Under the pieces are notes generated by a model. It worked only from the letters and a program-made list of their open reading frames with translations, did not search any database and was not told where the DNA came from. A program made the position numbers and the translations under genes. A stretch of 8,638 nt of DNA from an uncultured Oxalobacteraceae bacterium (GTDB lineage: Bacteria > Pseudomonadota > Gammaproteobacteria > Burkholderiales > Burkholderiaceae), in the NCBI GenBank assembly GCA_946478765.1, contig CAMLDH010000143.1, forward strand, positions 1 through 8,638. Direction: 5' to 3'. Positions 1 through 6,340 of the stretch are shown piece by piece (position 1 is the first letter of the stretch; each line of letters starts with the position of its first letter).

Positions 1-14
1 CGCTCTTCCGATCT
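1..14 (+). other. Illumina adapter remnant at contig start
   Basis: The first 14 bases, CGCTCTTCCGATCT, equal the 3' end of the common Illumina TruSeq adapter. The following bases read without a break as a YgiQ-family protein, and the junction creates an in-frame TAG at 14-16 that is not biological. Biological sequence therefore starts at about base 15. A chance 14-base match exactly at a contig end is very unlikely. Confidence 0.95.
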
Positions 15-1018
15 AGCCGTCGATCCTGCGCGAGGTCGAACTGATCCGCGACAAGACCAAAGGATTTACCGGCACCATTTCCGACCTGGGCGGCCCGACC
101 GCGAACATGTACCGGCTGGCGTGCAAGGACAAGAAAATCGAAGAGTCGTGCCGTCGCCTGTCATGCGTGTATCCGACCATCTGCAGCAATCTGAATACCG
201 ACCACAGCAAGCTGATCCAGTTGTACCGCAAAGCGCGCGCGCTCCCCGGCATCAAGAAAATCCTGGTCAGCTCGGGGCTGCGCTACGACCTCGCGGTGCG
301 TTCGCCCGAGTACGTGAAGGAGTTGGTCACGCATCACGTTGGCGGCCTGCTGAAAATCGCGCCGGAACATTCCGAAGAAGGACCGCTGTCGAAGATGATG
401 AAGCCCGGCATGGGCGCGTACGACAAGTTCAAGGAATTGTTCGACAAGTATTCGAAGGAAGCCGGCAAGGAACAGTATCTGATTCCGTACTTCATCGCGG
501 CCCACCCCGGCACCACCGATGACGACATGTTGAATCTCGCGCTGTGGCTGAAGAAAAACAACTTCCGTCTCGACCAGGTGCAAACCTTCATGCCGACGCC
601 GATGGCGCTCGCGACCGCGATGTACCACACGCGCAAGAATCCGCTGCACAAGGTGACCGAAGATTCGGAAGTCGTCGAGACCGTGCGCACCGGAAAAATC
701 CGCCGTCTGCACAAGGCGTTTTTGCGTTATCACGACCCGGCGAACTGGGACATCATTCGCGAAGGATTGCAGCGCATGGGCCGCGCCGATTTGATCGGCA
801 ATGGCGAGCGGCATCTGGTGCCGCGCGTTTCCAACCTGACTGCCGGCGCCGCGAAAACGGCGTTGCGCAGCGAGACGCCGAGTCCCGCCAAGCTGGCGAA
901 GAAATTCGGTCAGAACAAACCGCGGCCGGGCGGTGCGGTGGAGCGTAAGCCGGTGGTGACTACGAGCCGACCGGCGCGCAAGGGTGTGGCGGTTGCGCCG
1001 CGCAGCGGGCGGAAATAA
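15..1018 (+). CDS. ygiQ: YgiQ-family radical SAM protein, C-terminal part (5' end missing)
   Basis: The frame is open from codon 17-19 to the TAA at 1016-1018, giving about 333 residues; family members have roughly 700 or more, so about half is missing at the contig end. The ATG at 107 is internal, because family sequence such as [21 protein letters not shown] runs through it. Recognisable stretches include [67 protein letters not shown] and [12 protein letters not shown]. The CxxxCxxC cluster motif of the radical SAM core would lie upstream and is not present. A second cysteine set (C-x8-C-x4-C-x5-C, bases about 119-185) could bind metal or an auxiliary cluster; that is inference. The last 60 or so residues form a basic Ala/Pro/Lys/Arg-rich tail (DUF3362-type C-terminus). 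The substrate of this family is not established. No terminator follows. Confidence 0.93.
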
Positions 1019-1239
1019 TCATCCTGTGCAAGAGAAAGACGAATCAATTGATTAGCGCGTCGCCCCTGAAATACTCGCCGACATTAGTCGCGGTGCGGAT
1101 TAGCGGGGAACTTTGAGGAGTTGAAATCACCAGTGCAACCCAGATGAAATCTGGTGGAATCATGAAAGTGCGTCAGATCTGCTTTGTGAAGTCGTTGATG
1201 CGGTTCAAACACCGCAGTCAGCGGCCACCTGTCCGCACC
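1019..1239. other. Gene-free gap between ygiQ and the prcB-like gene (convergent)
   Basis: These 221 bases lie between two convergent genes and contain no supported ORF. No hairpin with a T-run typical of a bidirectional terminator is seen. The only structure is a small hairpin at 1140-1154 (CCAGAT-GAA-ATCTGG). CACCAG just upstream could pair instead with the overlapping CTGGTG, giving two mutually exclusive folds. Base composition changes from GC-rich to AT-rich near the right edge, so one boundary of the acquired block may lie here. Confidence 0.5.
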
Positions 1240-1692
1240 TTAAGTTTTCTTGATAAATTCTACGGGTCCTGAATGATAAGGCACGCTGACAAAGTGTGAT
1301 GGGCTTGTAAACCCAAAGGTACAAAAGCCACCTCCACCGGAACCAAACTCGCTATATTCAACAACAATTTTTTCATCTACCCGAAAAATTTTTCCGATGC
1401 GAACGGAATAGCAGCTATCAGGACGGGTACCAAGAATAACTCCAACTACCATGTTCTTTGAAAACTCAACAGACGGCATGGCTAACTTAGGCGAATTCTT
1501 TATGCGCTCTAACCAAAGATGCTCCCAGCTTAATTGGTCACGAACTACAACTGTTCGAAAGACTAAGGATCCAGATTCAGAGGACTTATCTATAGTATTA
1601 AAAGGAAGCTCGAAATGAGAATGCGGCGCTAGGGTTGTACACGCGCATAGTAAAAAGCAATAGCTGAACCTCAATACATGCTTAATAAACAT
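1240..1692 (-). CDS. PrcB-domain lipoprotein, likely partner of the adjacent S8 protease
   Basis: This 150-residue protein starts with a short lipoprotein signal (FLLCAC), so Cys18 is the predicted lipidated residue after cleavage. Residues about 50-147 match the PrcB C-terminal domain: RDQLSWEHLW, then MPSVEFSKNMVVGVILGTRPDSCYSV, then a beta-rich end with GGGGFC and TSPSHFVSVP. The family is named after PrcB of the Treponema denticola dentilisin complex, a lipoprotein that associates with a subtilisin-like protease. Cys94 and Cys124 could form a disulfide. The gene begins 5 nt after the protease stop; its ribosome-binding site is weak (AAAGAG overlapping that TAA), so translational coupling is likely. 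By inference it anchors, stabilises or inhibits the protease at the membrane. The domain call is by motif recall only. Confidence 0.8.
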   Translation of the reverse strand: MFIKHVLRFSYCFLLCACTTLAPHSHFELPFNTIDKSSESGSLVFRTVVVRDQLSWEHLWLERIKNSPKLAMPSVEFSKNMVVGVILGTRPDSCYSVRIGKIFRVDEKIVVEYSEFGSGGGGFCTFGFTSPSHFVSVPYHSGPVEFIKKT

Positions 1693-1697
1693 ACTCT

Positions 1698-3203
1698 TTA
1701 TTCTGTTATCAATATGCTATTTATAATAGATTGAACGGATTCAGATGGAAAGCTAGAGGGTGAGGATACAGGGATATACGATATTGCCGCTCCTAGATCA
1801 AGAAAAGGAGTGGTCACATTACTCCATTTGTCGGTAAGTTTCTTCCCAGTTGCGGTCATCCGAAGAACTGTAGTATCGAGACTTTCGTTTGCAAATGTAT
1901 TAGATGCTCGCAATACGGCAATTGCGCCAGATACATGCGGAGCGGCAAATGAAGTCCCGAAGCTACCCATGCCTCGTGCAGCAATCCAATCCCCTGGAGC
2001 TAAAAGTTTTACAGTCGAATTGCTATTTGAGAAACATGCAACATCATAAGTTTTCACTGAATAGTAAGTTCCTTGCGAACGACAAGTGTCACCTACTAAT
2101 CCCATAAGATTAGAAAAGTTCTGATCATATACTGCACCGACACTTACTGCCGTTGACACACAGGCAGGCTCAGGCAGGTTTTTTTTATCGCCTTCGTTAC
2201 CAGCAGCAGCGACTGGGATAACTCCGACATTTCTGAGGCGATCAAAATATGTAGCAAAGCGGCTCGAAGGGCAATAGGCAGAAAAAGTAGGGGCAGTAGT
2301 TCCAAGACTAAAGTTTGCAGCTTTTATATTGTACGTTTTTGCATTTGCTATTACCCATTCTATTGCCCTCGACATCGTATCCCAGTTACTTGTTAGCTCC
2401 CCACTCACCATATAAAAAACTTGCAAAAATGCAAGTTTTGCTCCGGGAGCAACGCCCTCTACTATGCCAGTTACAAGCGATCCATGCTCGATGTTGACCC
2501 ATTGATCTTGATAAGGAACCGTAGGGCCAAAATAGTTATAGATAGGGACTTTGCATCCACTTGTACCTATGAGCGGTAAACTATTAATTTCGTTAGGTGC
2601 CCGGCAGTTGAACTTATACGGCAGGATTGCGGTATCAAGGATTGCGACAGTAATACCTGTACCAATTTTCCCAGCTGACTTCACTCCGGGTTGGCCTATT
2701 AACGGCAAACTTTGATCGAGGTAAGGAATATATTTTTGTTCTTCGTATACCGCTTCAATTTTTACATGGTTTAGAAGTTGTTGAAGTGCAGAAAAATTAG
2801 GCACATACACTTTTGCTGTAGGCACAACATCCGACGCACGAATAATAGCTGCCTCCCCGAACTTCCCATTAACGAAGATATTTTCACGAAGAGTTTTAAA
2901 TTCGCGACGAGTTTCGTATTCAATCTCGTCGTCATTTACTTCCAGGCCCTTGCCTCTACGGCGTTTATCTTCTCTGTTCAGAATATCTTTATGTTCGAAC
3001 TGGACATACAGCTCTTGAGGCATTCCTGATTGCGCTTTTTGAATTACTGACGGCGCAACTTTATCTGTTGGCTTCTTAACAATTGGTGGTTGTGGATGAG
3101 GAGGCAAAACTTGTGTCCAACCCGAAACTGGCAGTAGCCAGAAAGTACACGCGCCTAATAAAATTCCCAGCTGTATTTTTATGGATGCAATGCTCTTTTT
3201 CAC
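1698..3203 (-). CDS. Exported subtilisin-like serine protease (peptidase family S8)
   Basis: From the GTG at 3203 the protein has 501 residues. This start is preferred over the TTG at 3293 because GGGGAG (3211-3216) lies 7 nt upstream and the protein then begins with KK and a hydrophobic stretch (to about residue 28), an ordinary signal peptide. The S8 triad is present: Asp190 in VAILDTAI, His240 in IEHGSLVTGIV and Ser418 in GTSFAAPHVSG, with the oxyanion Asn336 in AAAGNEGD. The sequence at His240 (HGSLVTG) departs from the usual HGTHVAG. Residues about 50-165 form a charged pro-region ending in LPLIGQPGV, which is probably removed on maturation; no clear I9 inhibitor motif is visible. Six cysteines in the catalytic part (200, 217, 311, 348, 374, 390) suggest up to three disulfides, consistent with export. 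LGAC in the signal resembles a lipobox, but hydrophobic residues continue past it. It is followed 5 nt later by a PrcB-like lipoprotein gene. Confidence 0.9.
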   Translation of the reverse strand: MKKSIASIKIQLGILLGACTFWLLPVSGWTQVLPPHPQPPIVKKPTDKVAPSVIQKAQSGMPQELYVQFEHKDILNREDKRRRGKGLEVNDDEIEYETRREFKTLRENIFVNGKFGEAAIIRASDVVPTAKVYVPNFSALQQLLNHVKIEAVYEEQKYIPYLDQSLPLIGQPGVKSAGKIGTGITVAILDTAILPYKFNCRAPNEINSLPLIGTSGCKVPIYNYFGPTVPYQDQWVNIEHGSLVTGIVEGVAPGAKLAFLQVFYMVSGELTSNWDTMSRAIEWVIANAKTYNIKAANFSLGTTAPTFSAYCPSSRFATYFDRLRNVGVIPVAAAGNEGDKKNLPEPACVSTAVSVGAVYDQNFSNLMGLVGDTCRSQGTYYSVKTYDVACFSNSNSTVKLLAPGDWIAARGMGSFGTSFAAPHVSGAIAVLRASNTFANESLDTTVLRMTATGKKLTDKWSNVTTPFLDLGAAISYIPVSSPSSFPSESVQSIINSILITE

Positions 3204-3210
3204 CACGACA

Positions 3211-3216
3211 CTCCCC
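3211..3216 (-). promoter_or_regulatory. Ribosome-binding site deciding the protease start
   Basis: GGGGAG on the minus strand ends 7 nt before the GTG at 3203. The upstream TTG at 3293 has no comparable site. This places the start 30 codons inside the longest open frame and yields a normal signal peptide. Confidence 0.7.
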
Positions 3217-3251
3217 ACAGAATTTTTCTTTTTGTTAAGTACGCCACCGAA

Positions 3252-3283
3252 TCCTGAAGAAACGAATCTGTAAAAATTCAGGA
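3252..3283 (-). other. Hairpin in the leader between the small secreted gene and the protease gene
   Basis: TCCTGAA and TTCAGGA form a 7-bp inverted repeat around an 18-nt loop in the 131-nt spacer upstream of the protease. It lacks a T-run after the stem on the minus strand, so it is not a standard terminator. It could mark a processing or attenuation site; support is weak. Confidence 0.3.
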
Positions 3284-3334
3284 AAAGTGGCAAAAGGCGA
3301 TAACGTTACGCGACTCAGCAGGATGCTTGAGAAA

Positions 3335-3643
3335 TTATTGAATGCCAAAGCTGACAATCGGGCAACCGGCGACTGCGTTATCATAACTAACGAAAACTTT
3401 AAGATTGCCTGCTTTCGCAGCTATTATCGTGGCATAAAAACGAGAATGATCTTGGACAGTTGCAGTGCTGGGCAAAGTAACCTGACCGTTGCCGCAAGCC
3501 GACCCGGTAAACCATGCAACAACATTGCCCGGCACGTAGTTTTCGATCCTCCAACTGCTTGGAGCTACTGGACCAAGCTGAACAACTGCAGCGTATGATG
3601 CCTGCGAAATCAATAATGCAAAAAATAATATTAGTTTATTCAT
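3335..3643 (-). CDS. Small secreted protein of unknown function
   Basis: This 102-residue protein has a clear signal peptide (MNKLILFFALLISQASYA) with cleavage after SYA, leaving a mature chain of about 84 residues. The mature part is beta-rich and includes WFTGSACGNGQVTLPS, then AAKAGNLKVFVSYD, and ends CPIVSFGIQ. Its only two mature cysteines, Cys50 and Cys94, probably form a disulfide. I have seen similar short proteins annotated as hypothetical in proteobacteria but cannot name a family. AAGGA (3652-3656) lies 8 nt before the ATG. The gene is 131 nt upstream of the protease on the same strand, so it may share its transcript. A role as protease inhibitor, chaperone or substrate is speculation from position. 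Confidence 0.75.
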   Translation of the reverse strand: MNKLILFFALLISQASYAAVVQLGPVAPSSWRIENYVPGNVVAWFTGSACGNGQVTLPSTATVQDHSRFYATIIAAKAGNLKVFVSYDNAVAGCPIVSFGIQ

Positions 3644-3868
3644 GACATTTTTCCTTTTCTAAGCCACCCTGCTTATGTAGTTAAAAAACGAAGCGTTTAA
3701 TAACTTTAAAAAGTTGGTATTTATCAACTGCGGGTAGGATAATAACACTGGTTGCGCTTTTGTCTAAATAGCAGTTTTTAATAGTGGGACCTTACGGACC
3801 TATGGCTCCACACTTTGTGCTTTACGCCATAAAGAGAAACGGTCAGGCCGATAAAATAGCAAGCGTAC
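3644..3868. other. AT-rich gene-free gap upstream of the secreted-protein gene
   Basis: These 225 bases hold no convincing gene. They contain the ribosome-binding site of the small secreted gene, the candidate promoter at 3698-3727 and a short palindrome (AACTTT-AA-AAAGTT, near 3702-3715). GC content rises towards the right, where the duplicated segment begins. Confidence 0.5.
3698..3727 (-). promoter_or_regulatory. Weak candidate promoter for the secreted-protein/protease genes
   Basis: On the minus strand TTGATA (3722-3727) is followed after 18 nt by TTATTA (3698-3703), about 55 nt upstream of the small secreted gene. The region is AT-rich, so chance matches are common, and the -10 match is poor. 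Confidence 0.25.
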
Positions 3869-3955
3869 AAGAGTGCGCCCGGCGCACCAGAACTTATCGC
3901 CATCGAAAAAATATTTCAACCAGCGAAGGTGAAATGGTGCGCGAGGCACACCCTA
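3869..3955. repeat. Degraded copy A of the inverted-repeat (REP/MITE-like) element
   Basis: This is homologous to the perfect element at 6341-6428, but its arms (3869-3888 and 3936-3955) carry several substitutions and no longer pair perfectly. The changes are not compensatory, so the hairpin has decayed. It lies directly 3' of the copied radical SAM tail, as in the other copy. Confidence 0.8.
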
Positions 3956-4411
3956 CAATCCGCTTCAAATGGGCGTCAAGCCGCCAAATGCCGTGCCTGC
4001 CGCTGCGGCACTGCGTCGCTCTTGGCCGCTTTCGCAGTCGCCACCGCTTTCTGCTTGATATGCAATTTATGCGCTTGCCCGGCGTAGTCGGTCGCGAGCA
4101 CTTCCGTCACACTGTCGGCAGCGAATCCGCGACTACTTAACCATTCCACCACCAGCGCCGCCAAACGATCGAGCGCAATGCGATGCGTGGCATCGGTCTT
4201 CGCATACAGCCAATCCGACAGTGCGATGAAGTTCGCAAATGGCGCGTCGCCCAGAATCAGCGGCAGCGTGTTGGCGAAGCGCCCCGAGTTCGCGACCATG
4301 TCCCAGTAGCGCGCAAAACGCACCAGCCGCTGCATCGTCGCAAAATCGATGCGGTCGGTCGCCAGGATCGTATACGGCGGGTGCGGGTCGAACACCAGGC
4401 CGTACGGTTCG
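3869..4411. repeat. Direct repeat copy A: radical SAM gene tail plus downstream element
   Basis: This segment is a direct copy of 6341-6884 at an offset of 2472-2473 bases. The right edge is sharp: both copies share CCGTACGGTTCG and then diverge. Within the coding part (3976-4411) I find three differences, all synonymous. The noncoding part (3869-3975) has about 12 differences including one 1-nt indel. Confidence 0.95.
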
Positions 4412-4689
4412 CCGAGGGCCGAACGATCCACCAGAAACAGGATGCGCCGGAAGCGTTTGGTCTTGAGCAAGCGGTAGATGAGCGCGATGCAGGTTTTGGT
4501 CTTGCCAGTGGCCATGGCTAGGAGGATGGCCCGTTGGCCTTCGCCGATAGCCGCTTCAACCGCCCGAATGGCTTGCTCCTGATAGGGGCGCAACGGAAAG
4601 CCGTAGTCGCAGGGCGTATTGCCGAGTTCGGCATGAGCTTGGGCGATGTCTTGCTGCAAAAGCGCCTTAAGTCCATCCGGGCAGCCCTT
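3976..4689 (-). pseudogene. HsdR helicase fragment fused to a copy of the radical SAM C-terminus
   Basis: The frame is open from just after a TGA at 4690-4692 to the TGA at 3976-3978. The first part (4412 to about 4689) reads PDGLKALLQQDIAQAHAELG, then GFPLRPYQEQAIRAVEAAI, then FRRILFLVDRSALGE. This is the start of the helicase domain of a type I restriction subunit (HsdR), which drives ATP-dependent DNA translocation. The Walker A motif, normally MATGTGKT, reads MATGKT (4499-4516), a loss of two residues that should abolish ATP binding. After SALGE the frame passes directly into EPYGLVFDPHPPYTIL, identical to residues 360-503 of the radical SAM protein at 6449-7960. No good start codon or ribosome-binding site is present (first candidate TTG at 4659). 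It is most likely a nonfunctional chimera. Confidence 0.85.
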
Positions 4690-4816
4690 TCAAGGTGAAC
4701 TCAATATAGATCATTGATTTGTTTGATATTTATTTTTGAAAAGCCACAAATCGGGACAAACTACGGTTCGTAACTCTTTGAAAATAAAGAGGAAATATCA
4801 CACCTTGAAAGGGCTG
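4682..4816. mobile_element. 135-bp AT-rich element with 16-bp terminal inverted repeats inside hsdR
   Basis: The 16-bp arm CAGCCCTTTCAAGGTG (4682-4697) is perfectly inverted at 4801-4816, enclosing 103 AT-rich bases unlike the flanking GC-rich gene. HsdR coding sequence stops on one side (VASRVGLYT) and resumes on the other (PDGLKALL). About 300 residues expected between these points are absent. The structure fits a miniature inverted-repeat element or the remains of a larger insertion. No target-site duplication is visible, and the exact ends are uncertain by a few bases because ACC AGC CCT also suits hsdR coding. No transposase is present, and I cannot assign a family. Confidence 0.65.
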
Positions 4817-4997
4817 GTGTATAGACCAACCCGGGAAGCCACCGACTGAGCCATCGCCTCTGCGAGCTGGCGAAGTTTCAGGAGACAGGTGTTCGGGTCA
4901 TCGGTGAAGTAGCGTTCGGCCAGCAAACCCAATCGCTCAAGCTCTCGTCGTGAGCCTTGAGTTGCGAAAAATTGCTTTGCTGGCGAACACTGGGCAT
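4817..4997 (-). pseudogene. hsdR: N-terminal remnant of type I restriction subunit HsdR, frameshifted
   Basis: The fragment starts at the ATG at 4995-4997, 9 nt after the fic stop codon, with a strong AGGGGGA site overlapping that stop. It reads MPSVRQQSNFSQLKAHDESL. A 1-nt loss near 4938 (TTGAG where TTGGAG is expected) then shifts the frame, and sequence typical of the HsdR N-terminus continues: ERLGLLAERYFTDDPNTC, then KLRQLAEAMAQSVASRVGLY. Coding sequence ends at the 135-bp element. Together with the helicase piece further on, this shows a full hsdR once followed fic. The original gene would be well over 2 kb, and only a few hundred bases remain. It is not in the supplied six-frame list because of its length and frameshift. 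Confidence 0.8.
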
Positions 4998-5001
4998 GAG
5001 T

Positions 5002-5008
5002 TCCCCCT
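5002..5008 (-). promoter_or_regulatory. Ribosome-binding site of hsdR overlapping the fic stop codon
   Basis: AGGGGGA on the minus strand overlaps the fic TAG (5007-5009) and lies 4 nt before the ATG of the hsdR remnant. It supports the remnant's start and an original fic-hsdR coupled transcript. Confidence 0.65.
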
Positions 5009-6092
5009 ATCGCAACTCGTACCAGACGCCCCGGCCAGCACCATGCTGAATGAGGTGGCCTTGTTCAACCAAGGCCCGGAAATGCTGTTTGAGCGTGTTG
5101 CGATTTCCGTTGGTCAGTCGAATCGCATCGCCCATGGTGATGCGTCCATGTTCCCGGGCGAATTCGACAATCTGCAACGAAAGCTCAGGGAGTGACGCCA
5201 GCACCAGCTTTTCACGCTCGACCTTGCGATTGAGTCGGCGGACCTGCTCAGCGAGCGCGCGCAGGAAGAACGTCAGCCACGGCTGCCAGTTCGGCGCAGT
5301 CGTGCGGATTGTGCCTTGCGTTTGTCGCAACGCCAGGTAATACGCCTCCTTGCTCTGCTCGATCACGCTTTCCAACGAGCTATAAGGTACGTAGGCGTAG
5401 CCGGCCTGCAATAGCAACAAGGTGGTGAGAACCCGGCTAAGCCGTCCATTGCCATCCTGAAATGGATGGATTTCGAGGAAAACCACGACCCAGATGCCGA
5501 TGAGCAGCAAAGGATGAAGCCGTGCCGCTTGGCGCTCCGCGTTGAACCACTCAATGAGTTCAGTCATCAAGGACGGCGTATCGAAAGGCGTCGCGGTTGC
5601 GAAAACGACACCCAGTTGTTTCCCATCCTCGTCAAAAGCCACCACGTTATTCGTGGAGGTTTTGTAATTGCCGCGATGCCAGGCATCTTTCTCGCTGTAA
5701 GTCAGTAAATCGCGGTGCAGTTGCTTGATGTGGTTCTCAGTCAGCGCGATGTCTTGCCAGGATGAAAACACCAGTTCCATCACCTCGGCATAGCCGGCTA
5801 CTTCTTGTTCATCCCGCGTCGTGAAAGACTTAATCTGCAGATTGGACAGCAGGCGCTCGACCTCGCGATCGGACAACCTGCTACCTTCGATGCGTGTGGA
5901 CGAACCGATGCTCTCAATGGTAGCGACCCGCCGGAGAGCGAATAGCCGATCCGGCGCAAGCGTGCCGAGTGCACGCCATGCACCCTTGAACTCATCGACA
6001 CCGGCGATGAGGCTCAGGATTTCTGGTGTTATTTGAACAGAGCTCGTAACGATCATGGACGCCAATACTACACCCATTTGCACCCATTTCAT
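5007..6092 (-). CDS. fic: Fic-domain AMPylase-type protein with N-terminal inhibitory motif
   Basis: The 361-residue protein carries the complete Fic motif HPFQDGNGRLSR (His209 to Arg220), which transfers AMP or a related nucleotide group from a nucleotide to a target protein. Upstream, SSTRIEG (Ser65-Glu69-Gly70) matches the (S/T)xxxE(G/N) inhibitory helix of class II Fic proteins, so it can be held inactive by its own N-terminus. A flap-like stretch RGNYKTSTNNVV (about 140-151) precedes the active site. The last 65 residues look like a winged helix (ITMGDAIRLTNGNRNTLKQH). The start is uncertain: GTG at 6095, ATG at 6092 or ATG at 6056. The last gives MIVTSSVQITPEIL, which suits the family best, but none has a good ribosome-binding site. 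Fic genes commonly sit in type I restriction operons, and the next gene here is an hsdR remnant. hsdM and hsdS are absent, so the protein may now act alone. Confidence 0.9.
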   Translation of the reverse strand: MKWVQMGVVLASMIVTSSVQITPEILSLIAGVDEFKGAWRALGTLAPDRLFALRRVATIESIGSSTRIEGSRLSDREVERLLSNLQIKSFTTRDEQEVAGYAEVMELVFSSWQDIALTENHIKQLHRDLLTYSEKDAWHRGNYKTSTNNVVAFDEDGKQLGVVFATATPFDTPSLMTELIEWFNAERQAARLHPLLLIGIWVVVFLEIHPFQDGNGRLSRVLTTLLLLQAGYAYVPYSSLESVIEQSKEAYYLALRQTQGTIRTTAPNWQPWLTFFLRALAEQVRRLNRKVEREKLVLASLPELSLQIVEFAREHGRITMGDAIRLTNGNRNTLKQHFRALVEQGHLIQHGAGRGVWYELR

Positions 6093-6340
6093 CACAGCAA
6101 TCCAAAAATACGCATAGCGTAATTTTTTACCGTCCGGCAGGTAATTGCTGCAAAGCTGATGCAGTTGACTAAGATCATCACCGACAGCTTTGCCCGGCCT
6201 GCTGCCCCTGAGCGTTATATAGGATCGCTACTGGCCCGCCCGCAAACACGGTAGATGTAGAAGAAATCAGGCCGTTACGGCGGCACCTATGGCCCGATGG
6301 GCAGGGCCGAGAATGGCGGCGATTGTTTAAGCCACTTCAG
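6093..6340. other. Gene-free gap between fic and the repeated segment
   Basis: These 248 bases contain no supported gene, and I see no hsdM or hsdS remnant. Several short imperfect inverted repeats are present, for example CTGCA/TGCAG near 6148-6163. A -35/-10-like pair (TTGCAG and TAAAAA, spacing 18) lies upstream of fic on the minus strand but is weak. Confidence 0.45.

Noticed and set aside
161..814. Long minus-strand and alternate-frame open frames opposite ygiQ and opposite the radical SAM gene
   Set aside because: They are shadows caused by high GC in real genes and have no recognisable domains.
107..1018. ygiQ starting at ATG 107
   Set aside because: Family-conserved sequence is in frame upstream of it back to base 17, so the ATG is internal.
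3060..3203. Protease as a lipoprotein through the LGAC box in its signal
   Set aside because: Hydrophobic residues continue for several positions after the Cys (TFWLLPVSG), which fits an ordinary signal peptide with cleavage near VSG better.
3287..3598. Plus-strand open frame of 103 codons opposite the small secreted gene
   Set aside because: It overlaps a minus-strand gene with a signal peptide and ribosome-binding site, and its protein shows no recognisable features.
3786..3868. Extension of the duplicated segment to TTACGG...ACCTATGGC near 3792, matching 6275
   Set aside because: Short similarity is visible, but the bases between it and 3869 do not align without many gaps. It may be chance or a very diverged edge.
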